Shown here: piece after piece, positions 10,432 to 21,588 of the stretch
Numbering within the stretch: the stretch's first letter is position 1
How the letters are laid out: the number at the start of each line of letters is the position of its first letter
Source: Acidobacteriota bacterium
Lineage (GTDB): Bacteria > Acidobacteriota > Blastocatellia > UBA7656
Assembly (NCBI GenBank): GCA_038040445.1
Contig: JBBPIG010000006.1
Coordinates: 217,294-281,293 of the forward strand
Length of the DNA stretch: 64,000 nucleotides
Direction: 5' to 3'
Made by a program: the position numbers and the translations under genes
Notes under the pieces: model-generated
Database searches by the model: none
The model's input: only the letters and a program-made list of their open reading frames with translations
What the model was told of the DNA's origin: nothing

Positions 10432-11466
10432 TCACGGCTTCGGGGTAATATTCGGCGGCAAGGCCGTCACTGGTTCTTTGTTACCTTGCACCTGCCTTAC
10501 TGTGACAACCGCGGCTACAGTACCTGCCGCCACTGCCGCAGCAACGATTCCGAGCGTCGTCCCGGTAAGTATCCCAGCCGCCGCCGTCGTGCTCACTCCT
10601 ATCGTTGTGGAGGTGCTGGTGCCGGCAACGGTCGCTGTGACCGAAGTCGAGGCGGACGTAGGTCCTGCAGTGAAGCTGGTCGTCGCTATACCTTGCGCGT
10701 TTGTGCTCACAGTCACGCTGGTTCCCGCAGTCGCGCCTGACCCCAGCGTGCCCCCTCCTTGCCCGCCCATTAGGAATATGACCGCTGTATCGGGCACTGG
10801 ACGATCGTTCTTGTCTGTCACTCTAACTTGAATCTGCCGCGCCGCGCGGGCTCGCACGCTCAGTTGCGCGCCGGAGGCAACAGGCCGTCCGAGTTCGTCG
10901 ACGACTTGTATTTTGAGGTCGCTCTGAGCTGCCTGCTCCGTTTGAATCTTGCCCGCGATGGTTGTGAGCTCCGCCCGGCCTTCGCTGACCATCAGCCGAA
11001 AAGCTGCGCCGCGAGACGCCGTGAACACCGACCCGCCCGCTTCGACGAACGCCCCGGCGTCTGCTCCCAGCTTCAGAGTCACAGCTCCACTGATCAACGA
11101 AACAATCAGAACTTTTCCGCTTGCGCTGTCCTCGAACGACGCCCTTGCGGATGCGAATCTTGCTGCTGCGCCGCGGGCGAGCGCAACCCGGCCCAACTGC
11201 TCGAACTCCAACTGCGCACCTGTGTCGAAAGCTTGAAGCAGGTCGCCACCCCAGATGAAGTGCTCCCCACAATACACGCGCCCGTTGAGGCTCACCGGTG
11301 ACAGCGTTCGGAACTTGCCAATAGGACCAGCCATCGCGGTTGCGTAAAGCCGTATCGGCCTCTCCGGTTGTGAGCTTGAGTCGTCAGCTAGCGCAGACTT
11401 CGGCATCAGACCCGCCGTCAAGACTGCGAGCAACAAGCTTGCGGCAAGAGACTCGTTTCTTATCAT
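10432..11466 (-). CDS. exported protein with FecR-like and bacterial Ig-like (Big_1) domains
   Basis: Protein of 344 residues with a signal peptide (about 1-27, ending SALADDSS). Residues about 85-180 resemble a FecR-type beta domain (GRVALARGAAARFASARASF, then VEAGGSVFTASRGAAFRLMV). Residues about 190-290 form an Ig-like Big_1 domain (IQVVDELGRPVASGAQLSV, RVTDKNDRPVPDTAVIFL, NAQGIATTSFTAG). A hydrophobic glycine/alanine segment near the C-terminus (GILTGTTLGIVAAAVAAG) could be a membrane anchor. AAGGAG precedes the ATG. It begins 70 bp after the end of the giant beta-helix gene and is probably co-transcribed; a role in surface structure or cell-envelope interaction is inferred. Confidence 0.75.
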   Translation of the reverse strand: MIRNESLAASLLLAVLTAGLMPKSALADDSSSQPERPIRLYATAMAGPIGKFRTLSPVSLNGRVYCGEHFIWGGDLLQAFDTGAQLEFEQLGRVALARGAAARFASARASFEDSASGKVLIVSLISGAVTLKLGADAGAFVEAGGSVFTASRGAAFRLMVSEGRAELTTIAGKIQTEQAAQSDLKIQVVDELGRPVASGAQLSVRARAARQIQVRVTDKNDRPVPDTAVIFLMGGQGGGTLGSGATAGTSVTVSTNAQGIATTSFTAGPTSASTSVTATVAGTSTSTTIGVSTTAAAGILTGTTLGIVAAAVAAGTVAAVVTVRQVQGNKEPVTALPPNITPKP

Positions 11467-11536
11467 TTGGTTCTCCTTCTTCGACAGATCGCCTCGATCT
11501 GGCAGCGAGTACTGCTTTGCTCTTCGCGCCGGTTAC

Positions 11537-14500
11537 TCAGGGAGTGATACCGCTCAGCTTCACCTTAGGAAGCACCAGGGTCACTCTTTCTGCGCGATCC
11601 GCCGCGGTCGCGCTTGCGGCGGTGGGTCCCAGGCTTGCGGTGGCAGAAACGCTAGTCTCGCCGTCGAAAACCGTAACTCGCACGCCGGCGATTTCCGGGA
11701 TGGCTGCTCGCTCCCGAAAACGGCTGCTCTACGGTGAAGCTTTGACCTCTGGTCAGCCCGAGCGGTTGAAGCGCCTGCGCAAGGTTAACTTCGAGCGCCT
11801 GCCCGACCGGCTGACCGCTGCTGTCGAGGAACTGATGCGACGCCCGGCTGACATCCAGATTGGAATCGAACACAGAGTAGGTCAGGGTGAACTGGTTGCC
11901 TGATTTCGAGAACGTCACGACGGGCGGCCGGCTCGTGTTGGTCGGATCGATCAGGCGTAATACGCTTGCGATCCGGCCAGTCAGGTTTATCGTCAGCGTC
12001 CTGTTGTCACTTGTAGTGAAGTTGATCGCGGACGAGACCACGTCGGGCAGCACTTGATTGGCCGCCAGATTGCTCGTTCGCGCCGCCACCGCTGGAATCG
12101 TCGGATTGAATGTCACCCGGAAGCTCCGTTGACCCACTGGAATCGTCACCGTCGCCCCGACGCTGAGCTGAGTATCAGCCGCACCCGGATTGACGGCGAA
12201 GACGGTAAAGAATCCACTGTCATCCCCATTCGTAATTTTGCCCCCGCTGACGTCGCTGCCCGTTCGCCTGATTGAAGCAAGAGTGATGTCAACAGGAACC
12301 GCCGCTGCGTTGGTGATCCCGAATGTGCCCGAAGGCGGATTCTGATTCGGTAAAGCGATCGCGCTGCCGAAATCAACTGCGGTCTTGTCCGGCGCAGGAT
12401 TGTTAGGCACAAACAAGTTGACCGTCACACTGAAGCCGCACGAGCCTTTGTTGTTCGCTGGATCTGTCGCGGTGCAAGTGACCGGGGTGGCGCCCACAGG
12501 AAACGTTGATCCAGAGAGCGGCGAGCAGGCCATCGTGACCTCTGGAGGATTACCCACAACAGCGGGTGAAGGATAGCTGACCACAGCCGAAGTTTGTCCC
12601 TGGGCGGCAGCAACCGTGACATTGGCGGGGCAGTTAATGGCAATCGGATTTGTCGAGACGGTCACGCTCGCGGTGGCTGCGTTGTTGGACGTAATGGAAT
12701 CGTTAGTCGCGGCGGTGACCGTAGCGGTGTTGTCAATCTTCGTGCCGTTGGTGATCGATGATTTCACAGTCGCTTCGAAGGTGATAGTGGCTGAGGCGTT
12801 TAAGGCCATAAGCGGGAAGGTGACCGTCCGCCCATTGCCCGCTCCTCCACAGAAGCCGCCGCCTGTTGCCGAGCAGGAGACAAACGTCAACTGATCGGGC
12901 AGGCTGTCGGTCACCACAACGTTGTTCGTTGTTTGTGGCCCGTTGTTGGTGACGGTGATGGTGTAGGTCAGTTTATCACCTGGCTTGGGCGTACCCGTTG
13001 AGGCAGACTTCGTAATTGCGACGTCAGCCGGCGCCGCGCCGATATCGATGCACTGAGAAAACTCTGACGTATTACCCGCCGAGTCTGTTGCTGTTGCCGT
13101 AAAGACCTGGCCCGCCACCGGCTGGTTTGTGGTGAATTTGAAACTCGCGTTGCAAGTGGCATCGGTGGTCACAGTCCTCGAGCCGATGAGAGTCTGACCC
13201 TCGCCAAAGCCGGACGGATCGCAATCACTGTTGGAAAAGAACTGGATCGTGAATGTCGTATTTGCAGTGCCGTTCAGCGTTCCCTCGATTGTTGTGACCC
13301 CTCCAATAGAGGCGAAGGCGGAAGTCAAGACAGGAAAGTTCTGCAGGTTGTTCGGACCCGTGTCTACGTCGCAGGGATCGTTTGGCGTAACACCATTATC
13401 GCCAAGATCGATGCCTAAGCCATTGTTCGAGAATATAGCGTTGGAGAGAATGGGATTGCTGCTACCGGCAGGAGGGAACAACAGGACCCCATTGAGAGCG
13501 TTAAAAGCGATGACATTACCCTCGCCGCTGCCGGTGCCGCCGATGAGGTTATTAGTCGGCGTGATCGGGACAGTGGCGCCGATTATGACGCCGTTCAAGG
13601 CATTGCCCAGTGCAGCAGTTCCGGTCGCGTCCGTGCCAATGAAGTTACCCTGCACGGTGTTACTACTCGAAGCATTGATACTAACGCCATGAAATCCATT
13701 GCCCGAGATGACATTGCGTTCGGCGACTATTGCTCCGCCAATTCGGTTGTTGGCCGCGCCGTTGAAGATGTTTACACCATGCTGAGTATTGCCCAGCCCA
13801 ACCGCGCCAGTAACATCAGTGCCGATGAAGTTACCCTTTACCTGAGTTCCTGTCGCACCGCTGCCGACGATCAAGATACCAGCCTGATTGTTGCCTGAGA
13901 TGATATTTCGAGCTCCATCCGTCGAGCCGCCGACGACCGTGTTGGGCGCGTTGCTGATGAAGATCCCATTAGCCGAATTGCCTAGGTCCGTGGTTCCGGT
14001 TGCGCCGGTGCCGATGAAGTTGCCTTGCACTTGGTTTCCTGTCGCACTGTTCAATTGAACTCCGTTCGCACCGTTACCCGAGATGACATTGCCTGCCCCC
14101 GCCGTGGTGCCTCCGATACTGATCGAAGGAATGCCCTGAATGACTATGCCATTGGCGTTACCTATAGCAGAGTTGCCTGTCACATCGGTGCCGATAAAGT
14201 TGCCCTGCACTACGTCTCCGCCTGAACTTTGAGCGAACTGGATGCCAAGGAAACTGTTTCCAGAAATCAGATTGCGTGCTGCTGCGGTGGTGCCTCCGAT
14301 TCTATTGTTAGCTGGACCCCCGAATATCAGCACTCCAGTGCGACTGGGTGCGCCCGGAACGCCTGTGCCAGCTACGTTAGTCCCGAGAAAATTGCCTTCG
14401 ACTATGTTATTGCCGTTCGTGATTAATTGAATCAAACGGCCACTAAGATTGGGAATGTCTTGGAAACGATTAATAACCAAACCGCGCACCGCGCTGTTTC

Positions 14501-16190
14501 CCGCTGTAATAGTGACCCCGTCTGATTGCCCTGCGCTGCTTCCGTTGATCTCGATAATCGGTGTGCCTGCGAATCCCGGCTGTGTTGTTCCGTCTATCAC
14601 CACCGCGTCCGTGATCGTAGGCAGAGGCGATAGCGGCGTGATCGTCTGCGGGCCTGAGCCGATTGCGAAGGTGATCGTGTCGAGTCCCGCGTTAGCATTC
14701 GCATTAATGATCGCCTGCCTCAACGAGCCTGCCCCGCTGTCGTTCGTGTTGGTCACCGGGAACGCCGCCGCAATGTGAACCACTCCGGACGGTGTTATCG
14801 CTCCACTTCTGAGCACCACCAGGTCGCTGAGCGCATAACTCTTCAATCGCATCGGCAACACTGCGACCGGCTCAGACTCTACATCCAGCGACACTGGCCG
14901 CAGGCTCGAAGCTTGAGCGCTTGAGTCTTTGCCGCCCGCGATGATGTGCAACTGGCGGCTCGCCGGATCAACTACTACGAGATCGTCTGACGGAATGCTC
15001 GACACGCGGGCACAGACCATCTGTGTCGCTTGCGCCCCGACGCCAGAGGCCAGCACTTCATCTTTCCACGACTCTACGCCCGCACTTTTCTTTTTCTTTT
15101 TTGCCTTTGTCGCCCCCGGACTCAACAGGTGCACGCTGCCATCGCTCACCAACAGAGACAGCCCTGTCTTGTGATCGCCTTTGAAGTCTCCGATGGCCAC
15201 AGACTTCAACGCGAACGGGAAGGATCGCTGGCTGATGCGCGCTTTCGGGACTTCCCCTTGTCTCTGCTCGTCCTGCGACAGCTTGCGGTCGCGTCCGTAT
15301 ATGACAACGAGTTCGCTGCCGGCTGTGACTGCGATGTCCATCGTGTACTCTTCGTCGAGGTTCCCAATTGCAATTGCAGTCGCTTCGGCGGGCAGATCGA
15401 ATTCTTCAGCTTTCCCTCGAAGCGCACCTTCGAGCGATTCGAAGACAAGAACCTTCGGCCCATTGGCTGCGACTATGCCGACGACAACATCGGTTAACCC
15501 ATCGGCGCGGTTTACTTCGCCTGTTGCAAGCGCGGTGACGCGGCCCGGTAGTTCTATGCGTTTCGCTGCCGCGAAGTTGCCGTGACCATCTCCCGTCAGC
15601 AGGTAAAGCGCGGTGTCCCGGCGCGACGCTGTCACTACGTCCCAATGACCGTCCGCGTCGAAGTCTCCGGCGCCAAGGAAGTCAGGCGCTTCGGGCAAGT
15701 CGAAGGCCCGCGCCGGTGAGAGAAAAGGCTGATCGGTGAACTCACCTCTTGCCTTTCGTTGCTGCGCTTCGGGACTGTTGGGATAGATCGAATCAACGTT
15801 GCCGCGAAGATGGGTTATGAAACCTGTGCTTGCGCTGGCGTAGCCGCTGATCAGATCGGGAGTGCCGTCCTCATCGAAGTCCGCAGACGCGAGCGTGAGA
15901 GGCCTGACCTGACCTTGATCCACGAGCTGCTTCATCGCGGCTTGCGAGTATTCGATCTGCATATCGACGCCGTCGCCGAGCTTGATCCATGGATTGCCTC
16001 GACCGATAGCGTGAACCCCAACGCGATTTGCTTCGGCGGTATGTCGGGCGGAAAACGCGGAAGTCTTGCTGGTGTGTGCGAGGACGCTTGAGGCAAGTGA
16101 CTTCATGCGGTCCGGCAGAGTGAGGCAAACAATCAGAGCCAACACGGTAAAGCTGAACAGGTGAGTCAGGCGAATTCGTTTGTTGAGCAT
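11537..16190 (-). CDS. large exported FG-GAP / beta-helix / DUF11 / HYR protein, frameshifted near its end
   Basis: Giant secreted protein of about 1,550 residues. In order: signal peptide; FG-GAP/VCBS propeller repeats (ADFDEDGTPDLISGY, GDFDADGHWDVVTASR and others); a right-handed beta-helix with about eight turns of a repeat containing VQGNFIGT, GGTT and NLISGN; an Ig-like segment; a DUF11 domain (ITKSASTGTPKPGDKLTYTI); a HYR domain (INCPANVTVAAAQGQ); and a C-terminal beta domain. AAGGGGAA precedes the ATG at 16190. The reading frame stops at 11652, but the neighbouring frame continues PEIAGVRVTVFDGETSV and reaches a natural stop at 11537, so a one-base shift near 11701-11712 is likely (real or a sequence error). 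Probably a surface or adhesion protein. Confidence 0.82.
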
Positions 16191-16853
16191 TCGATTCCCC
16201 TTATCTGAAGCAGAAAGAAGCAAGAACATAGCGCGATCAATCGCGTAGACTTTTTCATTCCTCAGTCGCGTGCATCGAGCTTGCGCAGGCTTGTCGAAAG
16301 ATCGCGTGTCGAGACTTTGCTCCCTTTATTGAATCGGTGAGTGATCGCGAATCAAACTTCCGTTATCTATTCCCTGTGAGGCCCAAGTTGTACTTACTCA
16401 ATCAGCCCGCGAGCGCAAATAGCCGGCCTTAGTCTCCGCTTGATTATGACGATTGCGCTCAAAGCATTTCGTGATTGATCGTTGTGAGCAACGCATCGTC
16501 GGTCTTCGTTCTGATTGGCGCGTGCCGTTGTTCTGCTTTTAGACCGTGTTAAAGGAAAGCGGCCAGCAATAAACTTCTCCTCCCAATGAATCTGGGCCTC
16601 TGTCTTATCGTCAAGCCTCACCTTACTAAGCGAGAAATCTGGCCGAAAGCTATCACTGGCCCGAAGACTTTCTGATTTGCCCGGCCGCATGAAGCGAGAT
16701 CTTTGATCGAAACGGCTCTTTCGGTTTGAACCTTTTAAAGCTTCCCGCCCGGAGTGCTATAACCGCGACCGAAGCCTTTTCTGTTTTGCTTGGACGGGTA
16801 GAAACCAAGATTCGGTAATCAGCGAACCGGTCTCGGCCCAGCCAGGAATTCGC
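16191..16853. other. 663-bp intergenic region holding an orphan promoter-like copy
   Basis: No supported gene. Bases 16687-16766 are a close copy of the segment just upstream of the sigma-factor gene (17741-17822), including AGTGCTATAAC where the other has AGTGCTATAAT. Here it points into the 3' end of a gene on the opposite strand. On the minus strand, TTGATT followed at 17 bp by TCAATA (around 16331-16359) is a possible promoter for the giant exported protein. Confidence 0.5.
16687..16766 (+). repeat. second copy of the sigma-gene promoter segment
   Basis: About 80 bp matching 17741-17822 at most positions: the shared blocks are GATCGAAACGGCTC, then CTTCCCGCC, then GGAGTGCTATAA. It has no sigma gene behind it; the first feature downstream is the frameshifted exported-protein gene in antisense orientation. 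It may be a remnant of a duplicated sigma locus or drive an antisense RNA. Confidence 0.6.
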
Positions 16854-17626
16854 TCAGGGATTCGTGATGCTGACCGAGAAGGCCACATAGAAGTCTCCCT
16901 GATTCACCGGAGTCACGGATCCCGATTTGCCTTTGCCTGGGACCATCTTGTTCAGCCGCGCGACGTTTTGCTTCAGCGAACAGTCCGCTGCCACGCACCC
17001 GCCCCGCGTGCCATCCGGGACGATCGTCCAGTTGTTGCACTGAGAGTTGGCGGTTCCGTTACACGTGACCTTCACATAGTCTGTCTCGGGAGCGACGTAG
17101 CCTGTGAGCGGATTCATTTGGAGCAGGTAATCGTTCCCGCTGTCGCTGAACAAGACCGCCAGCGGGCAATTGACCGTGGTGCCAGCAGCAATGGTAAACA
17201 TGTCAACGTTGTATTGATCGCACTTCGTTACAAGACGGGCCCGATCAATGCTGAGGTAAACGGAGGCACCGGCGCGCCGCCATTCGGACCCGTGCCTGGA
17301 ATTGGCTTGCTGAAATCTAGAAAGACATGCCTGGCTGCGGTAAAGTTGGTCAAGTACCAATTTCCATAAGCGCCCTGGATGATGGATTCCACGTCACTGC
17401 TGTTGGTATAGCCACCCGCTCCGTCGCTCCGGACCTGCATCCAGATGCGCTGCACTGCGCCGGTGTCATCGGTCACATCGATGTAATCCGTGATTGTCGA
17501 TGTAACCGGAAGGTCAGGGCGACGGTTGGGCTTTTGGGAAGCCGCCACTTGCTGCTGGGTCAATGCCGGGATGGGCAAGGTCAAGCAGGCGAGCAAAACA
17601 GCTAACAGAATTCTTTGTCTGCTCAT
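16854..17626 (-). pseudogene. exported protein of about 255 residues, split by a frameshift
   Basis: AAGGAGGA precedes an ATG at 17626 and a signal peptide (ILLAVLLACLTLPIPALTQQ). The first frame runs through WMQVRSDGAGGYTNSSDVES and HVFLDFSKPIPGTGPNGG, then stops at 17228. A second frame continues from about 17265 with SIDRARLVTKCDQYNVDMF, several cysteines, and ends SVSITNP at 16854. The two parts make one coherent secreted, cysteine-containing protein if a single base is shifted between about 17235 and 17265. Whether the shift is biological or a sequence error cannot be told here. Family unknown. It is divergent from the first sigma factor. Confidence 0.7.
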
Positions 17627-17740
17627 CGTGAATCCTCCTTAATCAATAAAAACATTCGTTCTGGATAGGTGAGAACCGTTTCACAGGCCAATGGCTCCAA
17701 GATCATCCAACTTTCGCTTCGAAGCTGTGTCTCGCTCACT

Positions 17741-17822
17741 GCATAAAGCGAGAAGTTTGATCGAAACGGCTCACTCGGTTCTTAACCTTTTTAAGCTTCC
17801 CGCCAGGAGTGCTATAATCCGC
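17741..17822 (+). promoter_or_regulatory. promoter region of the first ECF sigma gene
   Basis: An extended -10 (TGCTATAAT, with TATAAT at 17813-17818) lies 35 bp before the sigma start. No convincing -35 is present at 17 bp (TTTAAG), consistent with an extended -10 promoter. The segment has a near copy at 16687-16766, and the second sigma gene also has TGCTATAAT at the same distance. Confidence 0.6.
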
Positions 17823-17852
17823 CCGCCTCATGGTTAACAAAGGCAGGCATTC

Positions 17853-18428
17853 ATGGCCGCTCTACCTGATCAGATCACCGAGCTTTTACTAAGCTGGAGC
17901 AATGGCGATAAGGAAGCTCTGGACCAGCTAATCCCGCTGGTCTCATCCGAGTTGCGCCGATTGGCCACGCGTTACATGGCCAAGGAGCGATCCGGCCACA
18001 CTCTTCAGACTTCTGCTCTCATCAATGAAGCGTACCTGCGGCTTGTCAATCAGCAGAACGTCGAATGGAAAGACCGGGCGCATTTTTTCGCCGTCGCTGC
18101 CCAGATAATGCGCCACATCCTGATTGACCATGCTCGACGCTATAAGTATGAAAAGCGAGGGGCGGGCGCTCAGAAGGTAGCCCTTACCGACGCGGCGTTG
18201 TTAGGTCAGCAGCGGGCTAAAGAGTTAATTGCGCTCGACGACGCGCTGATTGAACTGGCGGCGTTTGACTCGCGCAAGAGTCAGATCGTCGAGCTGCGTT
18301 TCTTTGGCGGGTTGAGCATTGAAGAAGTTGCCGAAGTCGTGCACACCTCGCCCGCTACCGTTAAGCGCGAGTTGCAAGCGGCCAAGCTCTGGTTAAAGCA
18401 CATAATGGCTCATGACCAATCTTGCTGA
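17853..18428 (+). CDS. ECF-type RNA polymerase sigma factor (TIGR02999-like), module 1
   Basis: A 191-residue sigma-70 family protein. Region 2 is seen at about 30-95 (LRRLATRYMAKERSGHTLQ, INEAYLRLVNQ, HFFAVAAQIMRHILIDHARR) and region 4 at about 135-185 (SRKSQIVELRFFGGLSIEEV and SPATVKRELQAAKLWL, the helix-turn-helix). No anti-sigma factor is adjacent; instead a Ser/Thr kinase follows after 88 bp on the same strand, a standard pairing in Acidobacteriota, suggesting control by phosphorylation. Closely related to the second sigma factor at 23309. Confidence 0.93.
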   Translation: MAALPDQITELLLSWSNGDKEALDQLIPLVSSELRRLATRYMAKERSGHTLQTSALINEAYLRLVNQQNVEWKDRAHFFAVAAQIMRHILIDHARRYKYEKRGAGAQKVALTDAALLGQQRAKELIALDDALIELAAFDSRKSQIVELRFFGGLSIEEVAEVVHTSPATVKRELQAAKLWLKHIMAHDQSC

Positions 18429-18516
18429 GAAATACACTCTCTCGTGAGCCGAATTCGGATATGTTCTCGCTATATGAAGTAGCTGCGAAAGCAGTCTAGG
18501 AACGTGATCATCGCGC

Positions 18517-21504
18517 ATGGAACTCGAACGCTGGCGCAGAACAGATAATATTCTTCAAGCCGCTCTCGCCTTGAATCCGGCCGAGCGCAGCGTCTTCGTT
18601 GACAGTGCGTGTGAGGGTGACGAGTCTCTGCGAGACGAAGTAATCTCCCTGCTTTCTCTTGAGAAGGAGGGACTCGACATCATAGATAGACCCGCATTGG
18701 AGGCGGCGGCCTGCGTACTTGCTCCGGATCAACCCGATCTGATTGAAGGACAGTTTGTTGGCCATTTCAGAATTCTCTCATTGCTCGGCGCAGGCGGTAT
18801 GGGAGAGGTCTATCTCGCGGAAGATACTAAACTGGGTCGCAAGATCGCACTCAAGCTTTTGCCCGCTGACTTCAGCACAGATCGCGGCCGAGTGCGTCGA
18901 TTCCAGCAGGAGGCCCGCGCCGCGTCGGCTCTTAACCACCCGTATATCGTCACCATTCACGAAACAGGAGAATTCCAGGACAGGCATTTCATAGCCACTG
19001 AGTACATAGAAGGCGAGACGCTGCGCCAACGAATGAGGCGTACAACCCTCAACCTAAACGAAACTCTCGATATTGCCATTCAAGTGGCGGGCGCGCTTGG
19101 CGCTGCGCACCAGGCAGGCATCGTTCATCGCGACGTCAAACCGGAGAACATCATGCTGCGGCCCGATGGCTACGTCAAAGTGTTGGACTTCGGACTGGCT
19201 ACACTGGAGGAGCAATCGGGCGATGGCGGTAGCAGCGATTTTTCTTCTAAGGAAGGCGATACAACACCCGGCCTATTGATCGGCACGGTGAAGTACATGT
19301 CTCCTGAGCAAGCGCGAGGGTTGAACCTGGATGCGCGAAGCGATTTATTCAGTCTGGGTATTGTTATCTACGAAATGCTGGCAGGCCGGCCGCCATTCGA
19401 AGGCGAAACCAACAGCGACTTGATTGCCGCCATTCTGAGGGTCGAGCCGGTGCCGCTGACCCAATCCCCTGCTGTTGTACCTGCCGAATTACAAGACATC
19501 GTGAGCAAAGCGCTCTGCAAGGACAGAGATCAACGTTATCAAACGATCAATGATTTGCTCGCCGAGCTCGAGAGGCTAAGAGAAGGGTTGGAGTTAGCGG
19601 CTAAGCTTCCACGATCCTCGTATTACCGCCCAAACACCGGCTCGTGGCGCGCTCGACTTTACACGAGGCGTGATCAATCAGCATCAAACGTGCGCGAAAA
19701 AGCTTTGCGCACTGCATTAAGCCCAGCGCATTTACTCTCCAGGAGCAACCGACGCGGAAGGGCGGCGGTAATGACAGCGGTTGCTGTCATCTTGCTTGGG
19801 AGTGTCGCGTGGTTGGTTGCACAGCAACGATCCCGGTCGTCGGAACGCCGTTTCCAAAGCATGGAGATCATCAACCTCACGACCAACGGAAAGGCTAGGG
19901 ACGCAGCCATTTCGCCCGATGGCAAACTCGTAGCTTATGTAGTCGAAGAAGCCGGCCAGGAGGGCCTTTGGATAAGGCAAGTCGCCACAAACTCTACAGC
20001 TCCGATAACGCCACCTGAACCTACTCGATATCAAGCCTTAACTTTCTCGCGTGATGGAAATTCCGTTTATTACGTCAAGTATGAAGGATTTGACCTGGCT
20101 CAAAACGCGCTCTATCAAGTTAGCGTGTTTGGAGGTGCTTCGAGAAAGTTGATTCCAAACGTCCACTCGGCGATCAGTTTTTCTCCCAACGGCGAGCAGG
20201 TCGCATTCATTCGCCGGTATCCAAGGGAAACAGTTTTGATAGTTGCAAACGCAGATGGCGCTGGAGAGCAGGAACTCACCAAATGGAGAGAACCTGAGTT
20301 TCTCTCCACCTATCCCTGCGGGCCGGCATGGTCACCGGATGGGAGGGTCATTGCCTGCGGAGCAGGGTACTTTGATGCCGCAGCCGGTCGCAATCTGACT
20401 AGAATCGTCGAATTTCGTTTGGAGGATAAGACCGACAGGCCTATTACTTCTAAGGCTTGGCGGGCGTTCTATGGACTTGGCTGGCTCTCGGATGGCAGCG
20501 GCCTGATCCTCGCTGCCTTGGATGGGCCGGGGTCTGAAGACACTGCCAAGATATGGCGTATCTCTTATCCCAGCGGCGAAGCCGAAAAAACTACTAGTGA
20601 ATTGAACACGTACACGGGCATTAGCCTTACGTCAGATTCACTGAATCTGGTGACTACTCAATCCAGTCAAACTTCAAGTATGTGGATCGGACCCACTGGG
20701 GACCTGAGTCAAGCCAGACAGATCACATCTAGTCGTCCCCCTTACCGGGGTTTAGCACTGACGCCTGACGGCAAGATAGTCTGCGGCGACACAATCAACG
20801 GCAATCTAGAGATTCTTACCATGGAGCTCGATGGGACCGATCAAAAGCAGTTGACGTTTGCGGCGGGTAAGAACCACACACCATCGGTTTCACTTGATGG
20901 TCAATACATTGCTTTTGCTTCCACGAGAGGGGGAGAGCCGGGTTTATGGAGAATGGACATCAACGGTGACAATCCAACGTTGCTGACGAGGTGTGGCAAC
21001 ATAACGTCAACAAGCTTTTCACCAGATGGCAAATGGATCGTCTATTCGGGTTTTGTTACCGGGCACGCCATTCAAAACATATGGAAGGTGTCCAGCGATG
21101 GAGGAAGCCCTTCGCAATTGACTGACAAGTTCTCGGCTGCTCCTACCGTTTCACCCGATGGGAAGATGATAGCTTGTGTTTACAGAGATGCCCCTTCCTC
21201 GGCTGCTCACATAGCGATAATCCCCTTTGAGGGCGGGCAGCCGATCAAGACCTATCTTGCGCCTGGACTTTCCTACGGGTCCATTCGCTGGGCGCCGGAC
21301 GGAAGCGCTCTTACATACATAGAGACCCACGGCGGTATTTCCAACTTATGGAGCCAGCCATTAGCTGGTGGCCTGCCAAGTCAGCTCACCCACCTCCGAA
21401 CAGAAACGATGTTGCAAGCGGAATGGTCACGCGATGGCAAACAACTCGCCTTCGTGCGCAACGCGCGGATTAGCGATGTTGTATTGATAAGAGATGGCCC
21501 CTAA
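18517..21504 (+). CDS. Ser/Thr protein kinase with C-terminal PD40/TolB-type propeller, module 1
   Basis: Protein of 995 residues. The kinase domain (about 84-355) has the Gly loop GAGGMGEVYLAED (91-103), Lys113, HRDVKPEN (D206), DFG (224-226) and SPEQARGLNLDARSDLFSLG. One transmembrane helix lies at about 416-436 (AVMTAVAVILLGSVAWLVA), so the kinase is cytoplasmic and the remainder faces the periplasm. That remainder carries repeated PD40 motifs (ISPDGKLVAYV, FSPDGKWIVYS, ASLDGQYIAFAS types) forming a WD40/TolB-like propeller, presumably the sensor. Residues 1-80 resemble the usual N-terminal helper segment. It follows the sigma gene and may control it. Confidence 0.93.
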   Translation: MELERWRRTDNILQAALALNPAERSVFVDSACEGDESLRDEVISLLSLEKEGLDIIDRPALEAAACVLAPDQPDLIEGQFVGHFRILSLLGAGGMGEVYLAEDTKLGRKIALKLLPADFSTDRGRVRRFQQEARAASALNHPYIVTIHETGEFQDRHFIATEYIEGETLRQRMRRTTLNLNETLDIAIQVAGALGAAHQAGIVHRDVKPENIMLRPDGYVKVLDFGLATLEEQSGDGGSSDFSSKEGDTTPGLLIGTVKYMSPEQARGLNLDARSDLFSLGIVIYEMLAGRPPFEGETNSDLIAAILRVEPVPLTQSPAVVPAELQDIVSKALCKDRDQRYQTINDLLAELERLREGLELAAKLPRSSYYRPNTGSWRARLYTRRDQSASNVREKALRTALSPAHLLSRSNRRGRAAVMTAVAVILLGSVAWLVAQQRSRSSERRFQSMEIINLTTNGKARDAAISPDGKLVAYVVEEAGQEGLWIRQVATNSTAPITPPEPTRYQALTFSRDGNSVYYVKYEGFDLAQNALYQVSVFGGASRKLIPNVHSAISFSPNGEQVAFIRRYPRETVLIVANADGAGEQELTKWREPEFLSTYPCGPAWSPDGRVIACGAGYFDAAAGRNLTRIVEFRLEDKTDRPITSKAWRAFYGLGWLSDGSGLILAALDGPGSEDTAKIWRISYPSGEAEKTTSELNTYTGISLTSDSLNLVTTQSSQTSSMWIGPTGDLSQARQITSSRPPYRGLALTPDGKIVCGDTINGNLEILTMELDGTDQKQLTFAAGKNHTPSVSLDGQYIAFASTRGGEPGLWRMDINGDNPTLLTRCGNITSTSFSPDGKWIVYSGFVTGHAIQNIWKVSSDGGSPSQLTDKFSAAPTVSPDGKMIACVYRDAPSSAAHIAIIPFEGGQPIKTYLAPGLSYGSIRWAPDGSALTYIETHGGISNLWSQPLAGGLPSQLTHLRTETMLQAEWSRDGKQLAFVRNARISDVVLIRDGP

Positions 21505-21588
21505 TAGGGAGCGGAGTACGAGACGCAACTATAGTACCGAGTCAGTCTCGTTAACAGTGATCATGCTTCCAGGCACCGCCGTTGAGAG

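Noticed and set aside
16394..16690. 98-codon minus-strand frame in the gap before the giant exported protein
   Set aside because: No signal peptide, motif or ribosome site, and unusual composition for this genome.
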